DNA of 64,000 nt from Acetobacterium tundrae (GCF_008086615.1 NZ_RXYB01000016.1:18150-82149), one strand, 5' to 3'; positions 1 to 9,566 are shown, numbered from the stretch's first letter. Translations and numbers: made by a program. Notes: generated from the sequence alone by a model not told the origin.

Positions 1-403
1 AATCGGTAGGGATATCCTCTGCTTTAACAGAAGGATTTGATTTTAAAAATTCACTGATGTCATCCTGAACACGGTTGGACAGTTCTGGATTGGTTGTTGC
101 GTAATTCTTTGATCCTGAAGCAATTCCGGTATAATCACCGTTATCCTTATCCTCCTGCGTATAGGTATTGTAGTTTACCGCAGATGGGCGACACTTCATA
201 AAACGCGTATCAGTAAAATCCTGACCAACAAGTTCAGAGCCGACCGCATTGCCGTCAACAGTAACCAAACTACCATTAGCCTGCTTCGGAAAGAACACTT
301 GGCTGGCACCTGTAAGCAGCATTGGGTAAGCCAGGCCGCATATCAAAAGCAGAGTCAATGTTACTAAAAGCGGCTTTTTTATTTCTTTCAAAAATATACT
401 CAT
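1..403 (-). CDS. kdpC: Potassium-transporting ATPase subunit C (partial, C-terminus off the left edge)
   Basis: The first 134 residues of KdpC are present, starting at ATG 403 behind a strong AGGAGG (411-417). The protein begins MSIFLKEIKKPLL, followed by one transmembrane helix (about residues 11-32), then the extracytoplasmic domain with the family features GNAVGSELVGQ and a later SNPSVKAEDIP segment. KdpC is the single-span subunit that stabilises the KdpA-KdpB complex in the membrane and assists high-affinity ATP-driven K+ uptake. It is the last recognised gene of the kdp structural operon here, separated from kdpB by two unrelated small reading frames. The partial state is due only to the window edge. 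Confidence 0.95.
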   Translation of the reverse strand, partial: MSIFLKEIKKPLLVTLTLLLICGLAYPMLLTGASQVFFPKQANGSLVTVDGNAVGSELVGQDFTDTRFMKCRPSAVNYNTYTQEDKDNGDYTGIASGSKNYATTNPELSNRVQDDISEFLKSNPSVKAEDIPTD

Positions 404-433
404 TTTGATAACCTCCTATTTTAATTCAAAATT

Positions 434-508
434 TTAATTCAAAAAGCGTAACAGCGAAATAGTTGTGAAATCAATCACTGCATAGCCAATAAGGATGTAG
501 CCTGTCAC
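434..508 (-). CDS. Possible 24-residue hydrophobic peptide before kdpC
   Basis: Starting at GTG 508 (or TTG 511), a short frame of 24-25 codons begins a few bases after the stop of the 112-residue gene and ends at TAA 434-436. It encodes (M)TGYILIGYAVIDFTT followed by ISLLRFLN, which would form one membrane helix. There is no clear ribosome binding site, so expression would depend on coupling to the upstream stop codon. The position (inside a K+-pump operon already rich in tiny membrane proteins) makes it worth listing, but it may be a chance frame. Confidence 0.3.
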   Translation of the reverse strand: MTGYILIGYAVIDFTTISLLRFLN

Positions 509-513
509 CAAAT

Positions 514-852
514 CTAATGTGTGTGACACTCGCTGTAAACATCTATGCCCAATACCTTGTTCACGGACGTAATAAATGCCTGGTAGCCTCCATCTTTATC
601 AGTCCTATGAGGAAGTGACCGTGACAGAATTTCATCAACGTCTTCCCTATCAAAATCAAAGCAACTTGTCAAAAGATCTTTAACTTCGTCGGAAGCTGCT
701 CCAAGGACAAATTCATCCGCTGCCTGATAAACCATCTCATTCTCATAGAAGCCTGAACGTTTAAACTCATAGTATTCCAGTATTTTCTTATAACCGTAAA
801 TAATTACGAAGGCAATTGCCAACATTCCGACATTTTCTAAAAAGACATCCAT
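514..852 (-). CDS. Unknown 112-residue membrane-anchored protein inserted between kdpB and kdpC
   Basis: I do not recognise this protein. Residues 5-24 (ENVGMLAIAFVIIYGYKKIL) form one membrane helix; the remaining 85 or so residues are soluble and acidic (FDFDREDVDEIL, RTDKDGGYQ) and end in the histidine-containing tail CHTH. The start ATG (850-852) has an AAGGAGG-type ribosome binding site just upstream. It lies 34 bases after kdpB and is on the same strand as kdpB and kdpC, so it is almost certainly co-transcribed with the pump. Standard operons have kdpC directly after kdpB. It could be an accessory or regulatory subunit; that is inference from position and topology. Confidence 0.75.
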   Translation of the reverse strand: MDVFLENVGMLAIAFVIIYGYKKILEYYEFKRSGFYENEMVYQAADEFVLGAASDEVKDLLTSCFDFDREDVDEILSRSLPHRTDKDGGYQAFITSVNKVLGIDVYSECHTH

Positions 853-886
853 AAAATGACCTCCTTCAAATCCATGTGATCTCCCT

Positions 887-2941
887 CTATAGGCCCAAAA
901 GCACTAGCAGTGGGGAGATGATTAAATCAATCACCTTGATACCTATAAATGGAGCAATGATACCACCGAGTCCATAGATAAGCATATTGTGAGACAACAT
1001 ATTCTCTGATCGTTGTGGCTTATACTTGACACCTTTCATAGCAAGTGGAATCAGGCATGGGATAATGATGGCATTAAAAATCAAAGCGGAGAGTATCGCA
1101 CTATATGAGGTGGACAATCCCATGATGTTCAATACCTTCATTTGCGGAATGACCGCCATGAACATGGCCGGAATAATCGCAAAATACTTGGCAACGTCAT
1201 TGGCAATACTGAAGGTCGTCAGCGAACCGCGTGTAATCAAAAGCTGTTTCCCGATTTCCACAACATCCAAAATCTTTGTCGGATCAGAATCCAGATCGAC
1301 CATGTTCGCCGCTTCCTTTGCGGCTGAGGTTCCGCTGTTCATCGCAATACCAACATTCGCCTGTGCGAGTGCTGGTGCGTCGTTTGTACCATCTCCCGTC
1401 ATTGCGACAATCTTACCTTCGGATTGTTCGGCCTTGATCAACGCAATCTTATCCTCCGGCTTGCATTCCGCAATGAAGCTGTCCACACCCGCCTCTTGGG
1501 CAATGGTAGCTGCCGTCAGCGGGTTGTCACCAGTACACATGATGGTTTTGATGCCAATCGCACGCAATCTTGCAAAACGCTCCACAAGCCCCGATTTTAT
1601 GGTGTCCTTCAGATAAATGACGCCTAAAATCCGATTCCCGACGCAGACAGTTAGTGGCGTACCACCCAGCTTGGCAACCTCATTGACCTGCGCCTCCAAA
1701 TCCTTTGGAATGAAACCGCCCAACTCCTGCACATATTTTTGGATAGCATCAGAAGCGCCTTTCCGTATTATTGTCCCATCTGAAAGGTCGACGCCGCTCA
1801 TGCGCGTCTGCGCAGTAAACTCCATGAATTCCATACCGGGGTTTATCTCCTGATGTAACCCGCTAAGATGCTCTCCAAGTTCTACTACCGATTTTCCTTC
1901 CGGAGTATCGTCTTTTAGAGAACTGATGACGGCGTAACGAATCAGCTCCTGTTCGCTCGCATTTCCTACTGGTATAAATTTAGCTGCCATACGATTTCCG
2001 TAAGTAATTGTACCAGTCTTATCAAGAATCATAGTATCCACATCGCCACAAACTTCCACCGCTTTTCCAGACAAAGCAATGACATTAAAACGCGTAACAC
2101 GATCCATGCCAGCAATGCCTATGGCAGAGAGCAATCCACCAATAGTCGTGGGAATTAAGCAAACAGTAAGAGCGATCAAAGTCGAAATCTGCAAGCGTAC
2201 CCCGCTGTATACAGCAATTGGATAGAGGGTGACTATGACAATCAAAAAAATTATGGTCAGGCCGACCAGTAAGGTGTTCAAGGCTATCTCATTTGGCGTT
2301 TTCTTTCGGGATGCGCCCTCAACCAATGCGATCATTTTATCAAGAAAAGATTCGCCCGGATTTGATGTGATCCGGATTTTAAGCCAGTCGCTCACCACTG
2401 TTGTTCCGCCTGTGACCGATGCAAAATCGCCTCCATTTTCCTTTAACACCGGTGCGGATTCACCAGTAATAGCAGATTCATCTACTGAAGCAATGCCTTC
2501 AATAACTTCACCGTCATTGGGGATAAGCTCTCCCATCTTTACCAAAACGATATCTCCCTTTTTCAGCATACTTGCGCTCATTACGGTTTCTCTGCCGTCG
2601 TCACTCAAGATACGAGACTGCATATCTTTCTGCGTTTTTTTCAAGCTTTGAGCCTGTGCTTTGCCCCGGCCTTCGGCCACCCCTTCAGCAAAATTAGCAA
2701 AAAGCACAGTAATTAAAAGGATGACTGCGACAATTCCATTATACAGCCGCAAATTGTTTCCTTCATCCCCAAAAATATTAGGGAAAAAACAAAGCAGCAA
2801 TGTAACCGCGAACCCTATTTCAACCACAAACATAACTGGGTTTTTCATCATGTACCGAGGATTCAGTTTTGTAAACGCTCCTATAATTGATGATTTTAGA
2901 ATATCTTTTGTAATAAACTTTGTTTTTGTTCCTTTATTCAT
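887..2941 (-). CDS. kdpB: Potassium-transporting P-type ATPase subunit B
   Basis: The catalytic ATPase subunit of the Kdp pump, 684 residues, a normal length. The phosphorylation motif DKTGTIT lies near residue 307, the TGES motif of the actuator domain near residue 139, and [13 protein letters not shown] of the hinge near residue 516. Membrane helices occupy about residues 33-85, 218-275 and the C-terminal 120 residues. It hydrolyses ATP to drive K+ through KdpA. The ATG start at 2941 has an AAGGAGG ribosome binding site, and the gene follows kdpA after a 13-base gap, consistent with one operon. Confidence 0.98.
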   Translation of the reverse strand: MNKGTKTKFITKDILKSSIIGAFTKLNPRYMMKNPVMFVVEIGFAVTLLLCFFPNIFGDEGNNLRLYNGIVAVILLITVLFANFAEGVAEGRGKAQAQSLKKTQKDMQSRILSDDGRETVMSASMLKKGDIVLVKMGELIPNDGEVIEGIASVDESAITGESAPVLKENGGDFASVTGGTTVVSDWLKIRITSNPGESFLDKMIALVEGASRKKTPNEIALNTLLVGLTIIFLIVIVTLYPIAVYSGVRLQISTLIALTVCLIPTTIGGLLSAIGIAGMDRVTRFNVIALSGKAVEVCGDVDTMILDKTGTITYGNRMAAKFIPVGNASEQELIRYAVISSLKDDTPEGKSVVELGEHLSGLHQEINPGMEFMEFTAQTRMSGVDLSDGTIIRKGASDAIQKYVQELGGFIPKDLEAQVNEVAKLGGTPLTVCVGNRILGVIYLKDTIKSGLVERFARLRAIGIKTIMCTGDNPLTAATIAQEAGVDSFIAECKPEDKIALIKAEQSEGKIVAMTGDGTNDAPALAQANVGIAMNSGTSAAKEAANMVDLDSDPTKILDVVEIGKQLLITRGSLTTFSIANDVAKYFAIIPAMFMAVIPQMKVLNIMGLSTSYSAILSALIFNAIIIPCLIPLAMKGVKYKPQRSENMLSHNMLIYGLGGIIAPFIGIKVIDLIISPLLVLLGL

Positions 2942-2954
2942 GAAAGTGTCCTCC

Positions 2955-4673
2955 TTAATTCCACAAGGTTAAATGTTCCGAAATCGGGCCAAGAACCATC
3001 GCCGGGAAAAATGTCAACGCGGCAATGATCAAAATGACCATGAACAGTGATATGCCAAACGTCCTGGTATCTGTCTTTAATGTTCCGATAGATTCGCTAA
3101 CTGGCTGTTTCATCATTAATGAGCCGGCAATAGCCAGTTGGATAATGATGGACAAATAGCGTCCGAAAAACATGACTAGCCCGGTAGTGATATTCCAAAA
3201 ATATGTATTGTCTCCCAAGCCTTCAAAACCGGAACCATTGTTGGCTGCAGAGGATGCATATTCATATATCACTTGCGTCAGTCCGTGATATCCGGGATTG
3301 CTGATTCCGGCCAAACCTGCCGGGACAGCAATAGCTAATGCTGAAAAGGCTAGAATCAACAGCGGGTGAATGATGATCCCAAGCGCTGTGAGTTTCATTT
3401 CCTTTCCTTCAATTTTTTTAGACAAATACTCCGGCGTTCGGCCAACCATAAGCCCGCAGATGAACACAGTAAGAATCACATATAGAATCATGTTCATCAG
3501 TCCGACGCCCTTACCGCCAAACACAACATTGAGCATCATATTCATTAGCGGAACAACACCACCTAAAGGCGTAAGGGTATCATGCATGTTATTGATGGAG
3601 CCGGTGGTAAAGGCCGTTGTCACCGTTGTAAAGAGCGCCGATTGAGCGATTCCAAACCTGACCTCCTTGCCTTCCATGTTGCCCATGCTCTGGTTTAATC
3701 CAATCTGCTTCAGTATGGGATTGCCGGCTTGTTCAGCTGCAAAGCAGACAATCACGCCCATAATTAAGATGATGAGCATCACGGCGAAAATAGGCTTTGC
3801 CTCGCTACCAATCAGAACCCTTTTTTCTTTTCCTTTTTTGGTTTCTTTTTTACGGTTGCGTACCATATGTCCAAATGCTATCACGCACGAACCCGGAAGC
3901 AACATCATCGAAAGCATTTCGATTATATTGGTAATCACATTAGGATTCTCAAACGGCGCCGACGAATTAGCTCCGAGGAATCCGCCGCCGTTTGTCCCAA
4001 TATGCTTGATTGATTCAAGCGCCGCAATCGGGCCCATTGCAATGTCCTGATATTTTCCCGCTATGGTTTGGACCGTGACATTGGCAGATAAGTTTTGTGG
4101 TACCCCTTGAGAAACAAGAACCAACCCGATCAACAGGGAAAGCGGAAGCAAAACACGTGTTGTGATCCGAATAAGATCGACATAAAAATTGCCCATCGAC
4201 TTTGTTTTTCCTGCAAGACCGCGCACGAAAGCCATGGCGACGGAAAATCCGGTAGCCGCAGAAGCAAACATCATAAATATAATTACCATCATTTGGCTCA
4301 AATATGAAAGCCCTGATTCTCCAGAGTAGTGCTGAAGGTTCGTATTCGTCATAAAACTGATAATCGTATTAAATGAAAGGCTTGGCTCCATCCCACCAAT
4401 ACCGTTAGGATTCAAAATCGGCAAGGCCTGAATTCTCAGGATCAAATAGCCAACTAGAACCATAATTACGTTGGTTACAAGCATTGCTATAGCATACTGC
4501 TTCCAATTCATTTCTTTCTTTTCAATACCGCATATCCGGTAAACCACATTGTCGATTCGGTTGAAAACCGGATCAGCAAAGGTATGTTGGTCTACTGCAA
4601 TATGATATAAGTACTTCCCCATTGGAATAATAAGGGCAATAAAGGTTACCAATATTAAAATAATTTGTAACAT
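2955..4673 (-). CDS. kdpA: Potassium-transporting ATPase subunit A (K+ channel-like subunit)
   Basis: The K+-binding, channel-like subunit, 572 residues with about ten membrane helices. Four degenerate selectivity-filter loops are recognisable, for example TNLQHYSGE (about residue 111), [12 protein letters not shown] (about 227), [14 protein letters not shown] (about 352) and [10 protein letters not shown] (about 471). The family repeat of GxxxK-channel-type pores is intact. It starts with ATG at 4673 and directly follows kdpF (22-base gap). Expression is expected under low external K+ through KdpD/KdpE encoded immediately upstream. Confidence 0.98.
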   Translation of the reverse strand: MLQIILILVTFIALIIPMGKYLYHIAVDQHTFADPVFNRIDNVVYRICGIEKKEMNWKQYAIAMLVTNVIMVLVGYLILRIQALPILNPNGIGGMEPSLSFNTIISFMTNTNLQHYSGESGLSYLSQMMVIIFMMFASAATGFSVAMAFVRGLAGKTKSMGNFYVDLIRITTRVLLPLSLLIGLVLVSQGVPQNLSANVTVQTIAGKYQDIAMGPIAALESIKHIGTNGGGFLGANSSAPFENPNVITNIIEMLSMMLLPGSCVIAFGHMVRNRKKETKKGKEKRVLIGSEAKPIFAVMLIILIMGVIVCFAAEQAGNPILKQIGLNQSMGNMEGKEVRFGIAQSALFTTVTTAFTTGSINNMHDTLTPLGGVVPLMNMMLNVVFGGKGVGLMNMILYVILTVFICGLMVGRTPEYLSKKIEGKEMKLTALGIIIHPLLILAFSALAIAVPAGLAGISNPGYHGLTQVIYEYASSAANNGSGFEGLGDNTYFWNITTGLVMFFGRYLSIIIQLAIAGSLMMKQPVSESIGTLKTDTRTFGISLFMVILIIAALTFFPAMVLGPISEHLTLWN

Positions 4674-4694
4674 CGTTTTTTCTCCACTTTTCTG

Positions 4695-4772
4695 TTAAAA
4701 TTTTTCAGGATTGACTAACGCATATAGTAAGTACGCTCCCAGTGCAATAATCAGAATTCCAAGAATTATCAT
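4695..4772 (-). CDS. kdpF: KdpF, 25-residue membrane peptide of the Kdp pump
   Basis: The translated peptide is a single hydrophobic helix: MIILGILIIALGAYLLYALV followed by NPEKF. The ending LLYALxxPEKF matches the KdpF signature (family members end in YALINAExF or similar). KdpF stabilises the KdpABC complex. It starts at ATG 4772 behind a GAGGTGG ribosome binding site and lies directly before kdpA, its usual place. The gene is very small and easily missed by automatic gene callers. Confidence 0.9.
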   Translation of the reverse strand: MIILGILIIALGAYLLYALVNPEKF

Positions 4773-4787
4773 AATTAATAACCACCT

Positions 4788-4880
4788 CTACGATTTCTCA
4801 ACTTGGTGCTCACACCAGTCGGCAAACAACTTAATTAGCAAATAACATATTGCTAAAATACCAATCATTAAAAAGTCCAT
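4788..4880 (-). CDS. 30-residue membrane peptide at the head of the kdp operon
   Basis: ATG 4880 has an excellent GGAGGATTTAAAT ribosome binding region, and the frame runs 30 codons to TAG 4788-4790. The peptide has one hydrophobic helix (MDFLMIGILAICYLLIKLF) followed by a charged tail ADWCEHQVEKS with one cysteine. Its stop lies 15 bases before the kdpF start and its end overlaps the kdpF ribosome binding site, which suggests translational coupling. Similar tiny frames with an aromatic-x-x-Cys-Glu tail ahead of kdpF/kdpA occur in other bacteria as far as I recall, but I know of no established function. Confidence 0.75.
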   Translation of the reverse strand: MDFLMIGILAICYLLIKLFADWCEHQVEKS

Positions 4881-5070
4881 ATTTAAATCCTCCTATATTT
4901 CAATTTTGTTTAGTTTATCACGTCCGCCATTAGGTCGGGGTTAGGGTTTTCGTGTGTGAATTAATACTATATAAAGATAGTCTTTTTTATAAGTTATGAC
5001 CAAAACCGAATTAAAAATGATAAAAGTGAAGATGCAATATCAGTTACTTTTATGAGTAGAAATGCAAACA

Positions 5071-5113
5071 AAAAAATCTTGGTTCACAATTAAAGTGAAC
5101 CAAGATTTTTTGT
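5071..5113 (-). terminator. Terminator hairpin between kdpE and the kdp structural genes
   Basis: A perfect 13-base-pair inverted repeat (AATCTTGGTTCAC at 5075-5087 with GTGAACCAAGATT at 5095-5107) is flanked by A and T runs on both sides, so it can terminate on either strand. It lies about 70 bases after the kdpE stop, so kdpDE and the structural genes seem to be separate transcription units. The kdpF/A/B/C promoter must then lie in 4881-5070. Confidence 0.85.
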
Positions 5114-5177
5114 TAACATTTGCTGCAATTGATTATAGGATGACTTCTCAAAAATGTATTGTTTTGTATGAAACGTA

Positions 5178-5894
5178 TTAAAGCGATTTTCTGTCATCAT
5201 CGACTTGCAGCATCCTATAGCCGACACCAATATGTGTCTGAATATACTTTGGCTGTGCGGGCGTATGCTCTATTTTTTTTCTGAGAGTTGCCATAAAAAC
5301 GCGTAGAGCGGAAACATCGCTGGTGTAATTACCCCAGATTTCATGCAGGATATAATTATGAGTCAGTACTTTACCTACATTCTTTGCCAGCAGGCATAAC
5401 AGCTTATATTCGATTGGAGTCAAGTGTACTTCCTCGTCATCCAACCAGACACATCCTGCTGCATAATCAATTTTCAAATTCTCATTAGTAAAGACAGAAG
5501 CATCCTTTAACAGCTTATCACTGTCATAACGGACTCTTCGCAGGCTGACCCGGAGTCTTGCCAGTAGTTCTTCTACACTGAACGGCTTCGTCAGATAATC
5601 GTCCGCACCGGCATCCAGCGCATCTATTTTGTCTCGGACTTCACTGCGTGCGCTGACCACAAGGATGGGAGTGTTTGACCATGCCCGGATTTTTTTTATG
5701 ATATCCACACCGTCCATATCTGGAAGCCCCAAGTCCAGGATTATGATATCCGGCTGTTTGGAAACGGCTTCTAATATCGAAGCTCCGCCTGTTTCAGCTG
5801 TGTGATATAGGTATTGCTGTGTTTCCAGTGTTGTAGTAATCAGTTTTCGGATCGCTTTGTCGTCCTCCACTACAAGAATCAATGGTTTATTCAT
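5178..5894 (-). CDS. kdpE: KdpE response regulator
   Basis: An OmpR/PhoB-family response regulator of 238 residues. The receiver domain (residues 1-120) has the acidic pocket VVEDD, the phospho-acceptor aspartate in IIILDLGLPDMDG (about residue 54) and the lysine in DYLTKPFS. The C-terminal winged helix covers about residues 135-230 (ending HIGVGYRML). It starts at ATG 5894, overlapping the 3' end of kdpD by 8 bases, so the two are translationally coupled. It would activate the kdp structural operon when phosphorylated by KdpD. Confidence 0.96.
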   Translation of the reverse strand: MNKPLILVVEDDKAIRKLITTTLETQQYLYHTAETGGASILEAVSKQPDIIILDLGLPDMDGVDIIKKIRAWSNTPILVVSARSEVRDKIDALDAGADDYLTKPFSVEELLARLRVSLRRVRYDSDKLLKDASVFTNENLKIDYAAGCVWLDDEEVHLTPIEYKLLCLLAKNVGKVLTHNYILHEIWGNYTSDVSALRVFMATLRKKIEHTPAQPKYIQTHIGVGYRMLQVDDDRKSL

Positions 5895-8589
5895 GATAAT
5901 TTACCTCCTCTGCCTGCAAAGTAAAATAAAATACTGTACCATGCGGGATATTATCCTTAATATCGATTGTACCACCAAGGGCATTTATAATCGATTTACA
6001 CAAATATAGCCCCAGGCCTAATCCACGACGTCCATCTCCCCGAATGTTGTCTGCCGTATAAAACATCTCAAACAACTTTGATTTTGCTTTATCTGATATA
6101 CCGGGGCCGTCATCAGAAATTTCTATAAGAACCATCTGCTTTTCGCGCTTCGCAGAGATGATAATATGCGATCCGGGCGGCGTATATTTGATAGCATTGT
6201 CCATAATATTGATAATGACCTGAATAATCAACCGAGAATCCATTTTGGCCATCAGAAATTCGTCATCCAATACGGTCTCAATTTTATGTTCCACACTGTT
6301 GCGATTAATATGAAGCAATGCTTCTGTAAAGACTTCCTCTAAAAGTTCAGACTGCATATTTAAATTTAACGTGCCATTGTCGATTCGCGTAATCGAAAGC
6401 AAATTTTCCACCAAATTGATAAGCCACATCGAATCATCATAAATATCCGAATAAAGACTTTTTTTCTGTGCTTTGTTCAACACTTCGGAATTCCCCATAA
6501 GAATTCCCGCATTTCCTGAAATACTGGTAAGTGGAGTGCGCAAATCATGGGAGATAGCCCGAAGCAGGTTTGCTCGGAGTTGTTCTTGCTGCATTTGAAT
6601 TGAAATCTGTTTTTGTGCTTCATTCGAGTTTTCTTTTTCAAGTGCCATTGCACATTCATTAAGCATGGCAATCATCAGGCTTTTTTCAAATGCTTCCAAA
6701 GGAGATTCTTTATCCATGACAATTCCCGCAACGGCAAGTACTGAATTGCCGCTACGTACCGCAAGATATAAACATTTAGCAGTAGATAATGTGTTTGTAG
6801 TAGCACCAGCATGTTTATTATTCATATAAACCCATTCGGCAACTGCACGTTCATCTGTTGCAAGATACGCCTGTGAATCAACAGAATCTTCCTTTGGAAA
6901 AACAAGCGGCTCAGATAGCGTATTTTGCTTTGCAGCGTAAATAATTATAGTCCTACCTAACAGCTTTACCATTTGATGTGCCGTTTCGATTAAAATATCT
7001 GATTGATTTTTCGCCTGTTGTAATTTTCTGCTCGTTTCCAAAAGCACCTCAGTGCGATGCGCTTTTTGAGCGGATTGGCGAGCTTGCTCTTTTACCTGCT
7101 TGGTCAGCGTGCTGGTAATTAAAGATGCTACCAACATAATCAAAAAGGTCACCGGGTAACCCGGATCAAACGCTTGAAAAGAAAAGCGGGGCTCCGTAAA
7201 GAAATAGTTGAATAAAAGCACGCCTAATACTGACGATACGGCGCTATACATTCTACCCCGTGTAACTATGGCATTCAGCTGAACGCCCAGAATATATACT
7301 GTTATTATATTTGCTATGCTAAAATTTAAAGAAGTAAACAAAAATCCGATCAAGGTACAAATTACCAGAATACCTACGGATTTGGCTGTGTCGACCAACG
7401 ACAGGCCCGATGGTTTTACAAACTTAGGAAAGTTTATATAGGAAGACGACTGCGTATCGGGAATAATATAAATGTCAATAGTTGGCGCGTACGCAGTCAG
7501 TTTATCAACAAAATTGGATTTTACAAACCATTTTCTGGTATGTGCTGAGCGTCCCATGACAATCTTTGACACCCGGCTTGATCTAGCGTATTCCGCAATC
7601 TGCGCGGGAATATCATCGCCATACACAGTCGCAATTTGCGCACCAAGTTGCTCAGCTAGTCTCAGGTTTTCCATTAAACTCATCATGTTTTTGTTGTCTG
7701 ATTCTTCGGCTTCAGACGTTTCCACAAATAATGCAGTAAAAGTGCCGTGAAAAGCATCTGCTATTCTTGCTGCCGTACGGATAACTTTTGCGTTGGAAGC
7801 AGCTGATGAAAGACAGACTAAAATATGCTCATTGGCATATTGAGTTTTGCTTTTTGCCTGGTCACAGTTTTGTATTTCATTGTTGATAGCCGTGCGGTTA
7901 ACCTTATCAGCAGTCCGGCGCAAAGCTATTTCGCGAAGCGCAATCAAATTTTCTTTAGTAAAAAAATTTCCAAGCGCCCTTCGTGCTTGTTCTTCCCGGT
8001 AGATATTCCCTTTGTTTAATCGGTCTATCAAGTCATCCGGTTCAATATCAACCAATTCAATTTGATCAGCGCTGTCAAATACGCTGTCCGGAATACGCTC
8101 TCGTACGGATATTTCGGTAATGGAGGCGACAACATCATTCAGGCTTTCGATGTGTTGAACATTGATCGTAGTGTATACATCTATGCCTGCCTGCAGAAGC
8201 TCATCCACATCCTGGTATCTTTTTTTGTGGCGGCACCCCTCTACATTAGTATGTGCCAGTTCATCCACTAAAATAAGCTGGGGCTTACGCCGAATAGCTC
8301 TGTCCAAATCAAATTCCGCTAAAGTGATGCCTTTATATGATATTTCCAAGGGGGCTAAAACCTCCAGCCCTTCTAAACATGCCATTGTTTCCGGTCGAGC
8401 ATGGGGCTCAATATAACCGGCGACCACATCAATTCCGTCTTTCAGCGCCTCTTGGGCGTCATTGAGCATGGTATAGGTTTTGCCAACACCTGCTGCATAA
8501 CCGAAATATATTTTCAATCTGCCACGTCTTTTTACCGTCGGTATGGGGGGCTCAACCTGGGAATCAAAATTTGTTTGATTGAAAGTCAT
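5887..8589 (-). CDS. kdpD: KdpD osmosensitive K+ channel sensor histidine kinase
   Basis: A full-length KdpD of about 900 residues. Order of domains: N-terminal KdpD domain with a Walker A-like GYAAGVGKTYT (about residue 30), a universal-stress-protein-like domain (about residues 235-370), four close membrane helices of the DUF4118 type (about 395-490), a GAF-like segment, the dimerisation and phospho-acceptor motif ISHDLRTPLTSISG, and a HATPase domain with DNAIKYTPPG and RRGLGLGLYLCKS. I choose ATG 8589 because AAGGAG lies upstream of it; an in-frame TTG 13 codons earlier has no ribosome binding site. It forms a two-gene operon with kdpE. Confidence 0.95.
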   Translation of the reverse strand: MTFNQTNFDSQVEPPIPTVKRRGRLKIYFGYAAGVGKTYTMLNDAQEALKDGIDVVAGYIEPHARPETMACLEGLEVLAPLEISYKGITLAEFDLDRAIRRKPQLILVDELAHTNVEGCRHKKRYQDVDELLQAGIDVYTTINVQHIESLNDVVASITEISVRERIPDSVFDSADQIELVDIEPDDLIDRLNKGNIYREEQARRALGNFFTKENLIALREIALRRTADKVNRTAINNEIQNCDQAKSKTQYANEHILVCLSSAASNAKVIRTAARIADAFHGTFTALFVETSEAEESDNKNMMSLMENLRLAEQLGAQIATVYGDDIPAQIAEYARSSRVSKIVMGRSAHTRKWFVKSNFVDKLTAYAPTIDIYIIPDTQSSSYINFPKFVKPSGLSLVDTAKSVGILVICTLIGFLFTSLNFSIANIITVYILGVQLNAIVTRGRMYSAVSSVLGVLLFNYFFTEPRFSFQAFDPGYPVTFLIMLVASLITSTLTKQVKEQARQSAQKAHRTEVLLETSRKLQQAKNQSDILIETAHQMVKLLGRTIIIYAAKQNTLSEPLVFPKEDSVDSQAYLATDERAVAEWVYMNNKHAGATTNTLSTAKCLYLAVRSGNSVLAVAGIVMDKESPLEAFEKSLMIAMLNECAMALEKENSNEAQKQISIQMQQEQLRANLLRAISHDLRTPLTSISGNAGILMGNSEVLNKAQKKSLYSDIYDDSMWLINLVENLLSITRIDNGTLNLNMQSELLEEVFTEALLHINRNSVEHKIETVLDDEFLMAKMDSRLIIQVIINIMDNAIKYTPPGSHIIISAKREKQMVLIEISDDGPGISDKAKSKLFEMFYTADNIRGDGRRGLGLGLYLCKSIINALGGTIDIKDNIPHGTVFYFTLQAEEVNYHE

Positions 8590-8750
8590 ATAAGATGCAT
8601 CTCCTTTTGTAAATTCGTACGTTCTCAAAAACTCAGAGCGTTTTTTTTGTATCTTTCACGGTTCAGCTTTTTCGCTTCAGCCTTACTTTTTTATCAAAAT
8701 TTCTAAAAATATTTCCTGCAAAATAGCCATATTCAAACATTTATATTTGC

Positions 8751-8903
8751 AGGTGTCTTAACTTTCGCAAATCAACCCCAGAATCAAAGTGAATGATCAT
8801 TGTTCCCATGTCTTATGATCTGGAGGTATTTATGTTACGAGTTTAGACACCTCATTTGCCGTGATCAACGTTCACTTGAATGCCGGGGTTAAGTGATTAC
8901 TCA
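8751..8903. mobile_element. Probable insertion-sequence remnant: two ends without transposase (IS21-like style)
   Basis: From 8754 (TGTCTTAACT) to 8903 (...ATTACTCA) a 150-base segment holds two related inverted blocks. Block one, 8774-8799 (AACCCC...AAGTGAATGATCA), is inversely repeated at 8862-8890 (TGATCA..GTTCACTT..GGGGTT). Block two, AGGTGTCT at 8751-8758, is inversely repeated at 8845-8852. Between them a strong TGGAGGT ribosome binding site (8821-8827) precedes ATG 8832, whose frame stops after only four codons (MLRV). This looks like a left end plus transposase start fused to a right end. TG/CA termini and several repeats per end suit the IS21 family, but no target-site duplication is visible. 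Confidence 0.5.
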
Positions 8904-9285
8904 ATTCTTTATATTTTTCAGTATAACATAGTAAAAATCAGTATAGTGTTATAACTTTATCTGTGGTATTAAGATACCATTAAGATAAAGTGCCGGAAAT
9001 ATAAATATAACTTTGCGTAAACATACATTTTATTTTGTTTTTCAGAGGTTTCCCTGTCACTATACAAACGGTGTTCTGGAAGGATTAAACACTAAAATAA
9101 AAACCATCAAACCGATTCCTTTTGGTTATAAATCTTCTTTCATTTTAGAAACAGAATTTTCATTACACCGGAGTTGCCTAAACTAAAAGCAGCCTCGGAC
9201 TATTTTCCTTCTTAGTTTGCTATGTTAATTATAAATTTTTTATTTTTCTTGTCTTCTAATACCAACACCATTTGACAAAGAGCCA
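8904..9285. other. Intergenic region with no gene
   Basis: Very AT-rich stretch between the insertion-sequence-like remnant and the rpsR terminator. No reading frame with a ribosome binding site, tRNA or riboswitch fold was recognised. It presumably contains promoter sequence for kdpDE (minus strand), but I see no convincing -35/-10 pair. Confidence 0.5.
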
Positions 9286-9286
9286 A

Positions 9287-9336
9287 AAAAAAGCTGCTCA
9301 TCCAAGGAGTGAACCTGGGACGAACAGCTTTTTCGG
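9287..9336 (-). terminator. Terminator of the rpsF-ssb-rpsR operon
   Basis: On the minus strand AAAAAGCTGTTCGTCCC...GGATGAGCAGCTTTTTTTT forms a long hairpin followed by a T-run, beginning a few bases after the rpsR stop. It closes the ribosomal protein operon. Confidence 0.9.
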
Positions 9337-9338
9337 TT

Positions 9339-9566
9339 TTAGTTGTTTGATGTATACGGTAAAAGCGCAACATTTCGTGCACGTTTAATGGCTTCTGTTA
9401 CTTTCCTTTGATGTTTTGCACAAGTACCAGTGGCTCGTCTTGGTAAGATTTTGCCACGTTCAGAAATAAATTTCTTGAGTGTAATGACATCTTTATAATC
9501 AACCTGTTCTACTTTTCGTTCGCAGAACTCACAAACTTTTCTTCTTTTTTTAAACGGTTTTGGCAT
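9339..9566 (-). CDS. rpsR: 30S ribosomal protein S18
   Basis: A 75-residue S18. The core [33 protein letters not shown] segment (here [14 protein letters not shown]...[10 protein letters not shown]) is intact, and the N-terminal CEFCERK with two cysteines indicates a zinc-binding form, as the later TCAKH adds another cysteine. S18 pairs with S6 on the platform of the small subunit. It is the last gene of rpsF-ssb-rpsR and has its own AGGAGG site. Confidence 0.98.
   Translation of the reverse strand: MPKPFKKRRKVCEFCERKVEQVDYKDVITLKKFISERGKILPRRATGTCAKHQRKVTEAIKRARNVALLPYTSNN

Noticed and set aside
2229..2651. 140-codon open frame on the plus strand inside kdpB
   Set aside because: It is antisense to a complete kdpB with intact motifs, has no ribosome binding site and no recognisable domain; it is a shadow of codon use.
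4881..5070. Possible c-di-AMP (ydaO) riboswitch before the kdp structural genes
   Set aside because: None of the conserved blocks of that riboswitch could be found on the minus strand; control by KdpD/KdpE is sufficient to explain regulation.
8751..8903. CRISPR-like repeat near kdpD
   Set aside because: Repeats are few, inverted and without regular spacers; better explained by insertion sequence ends.
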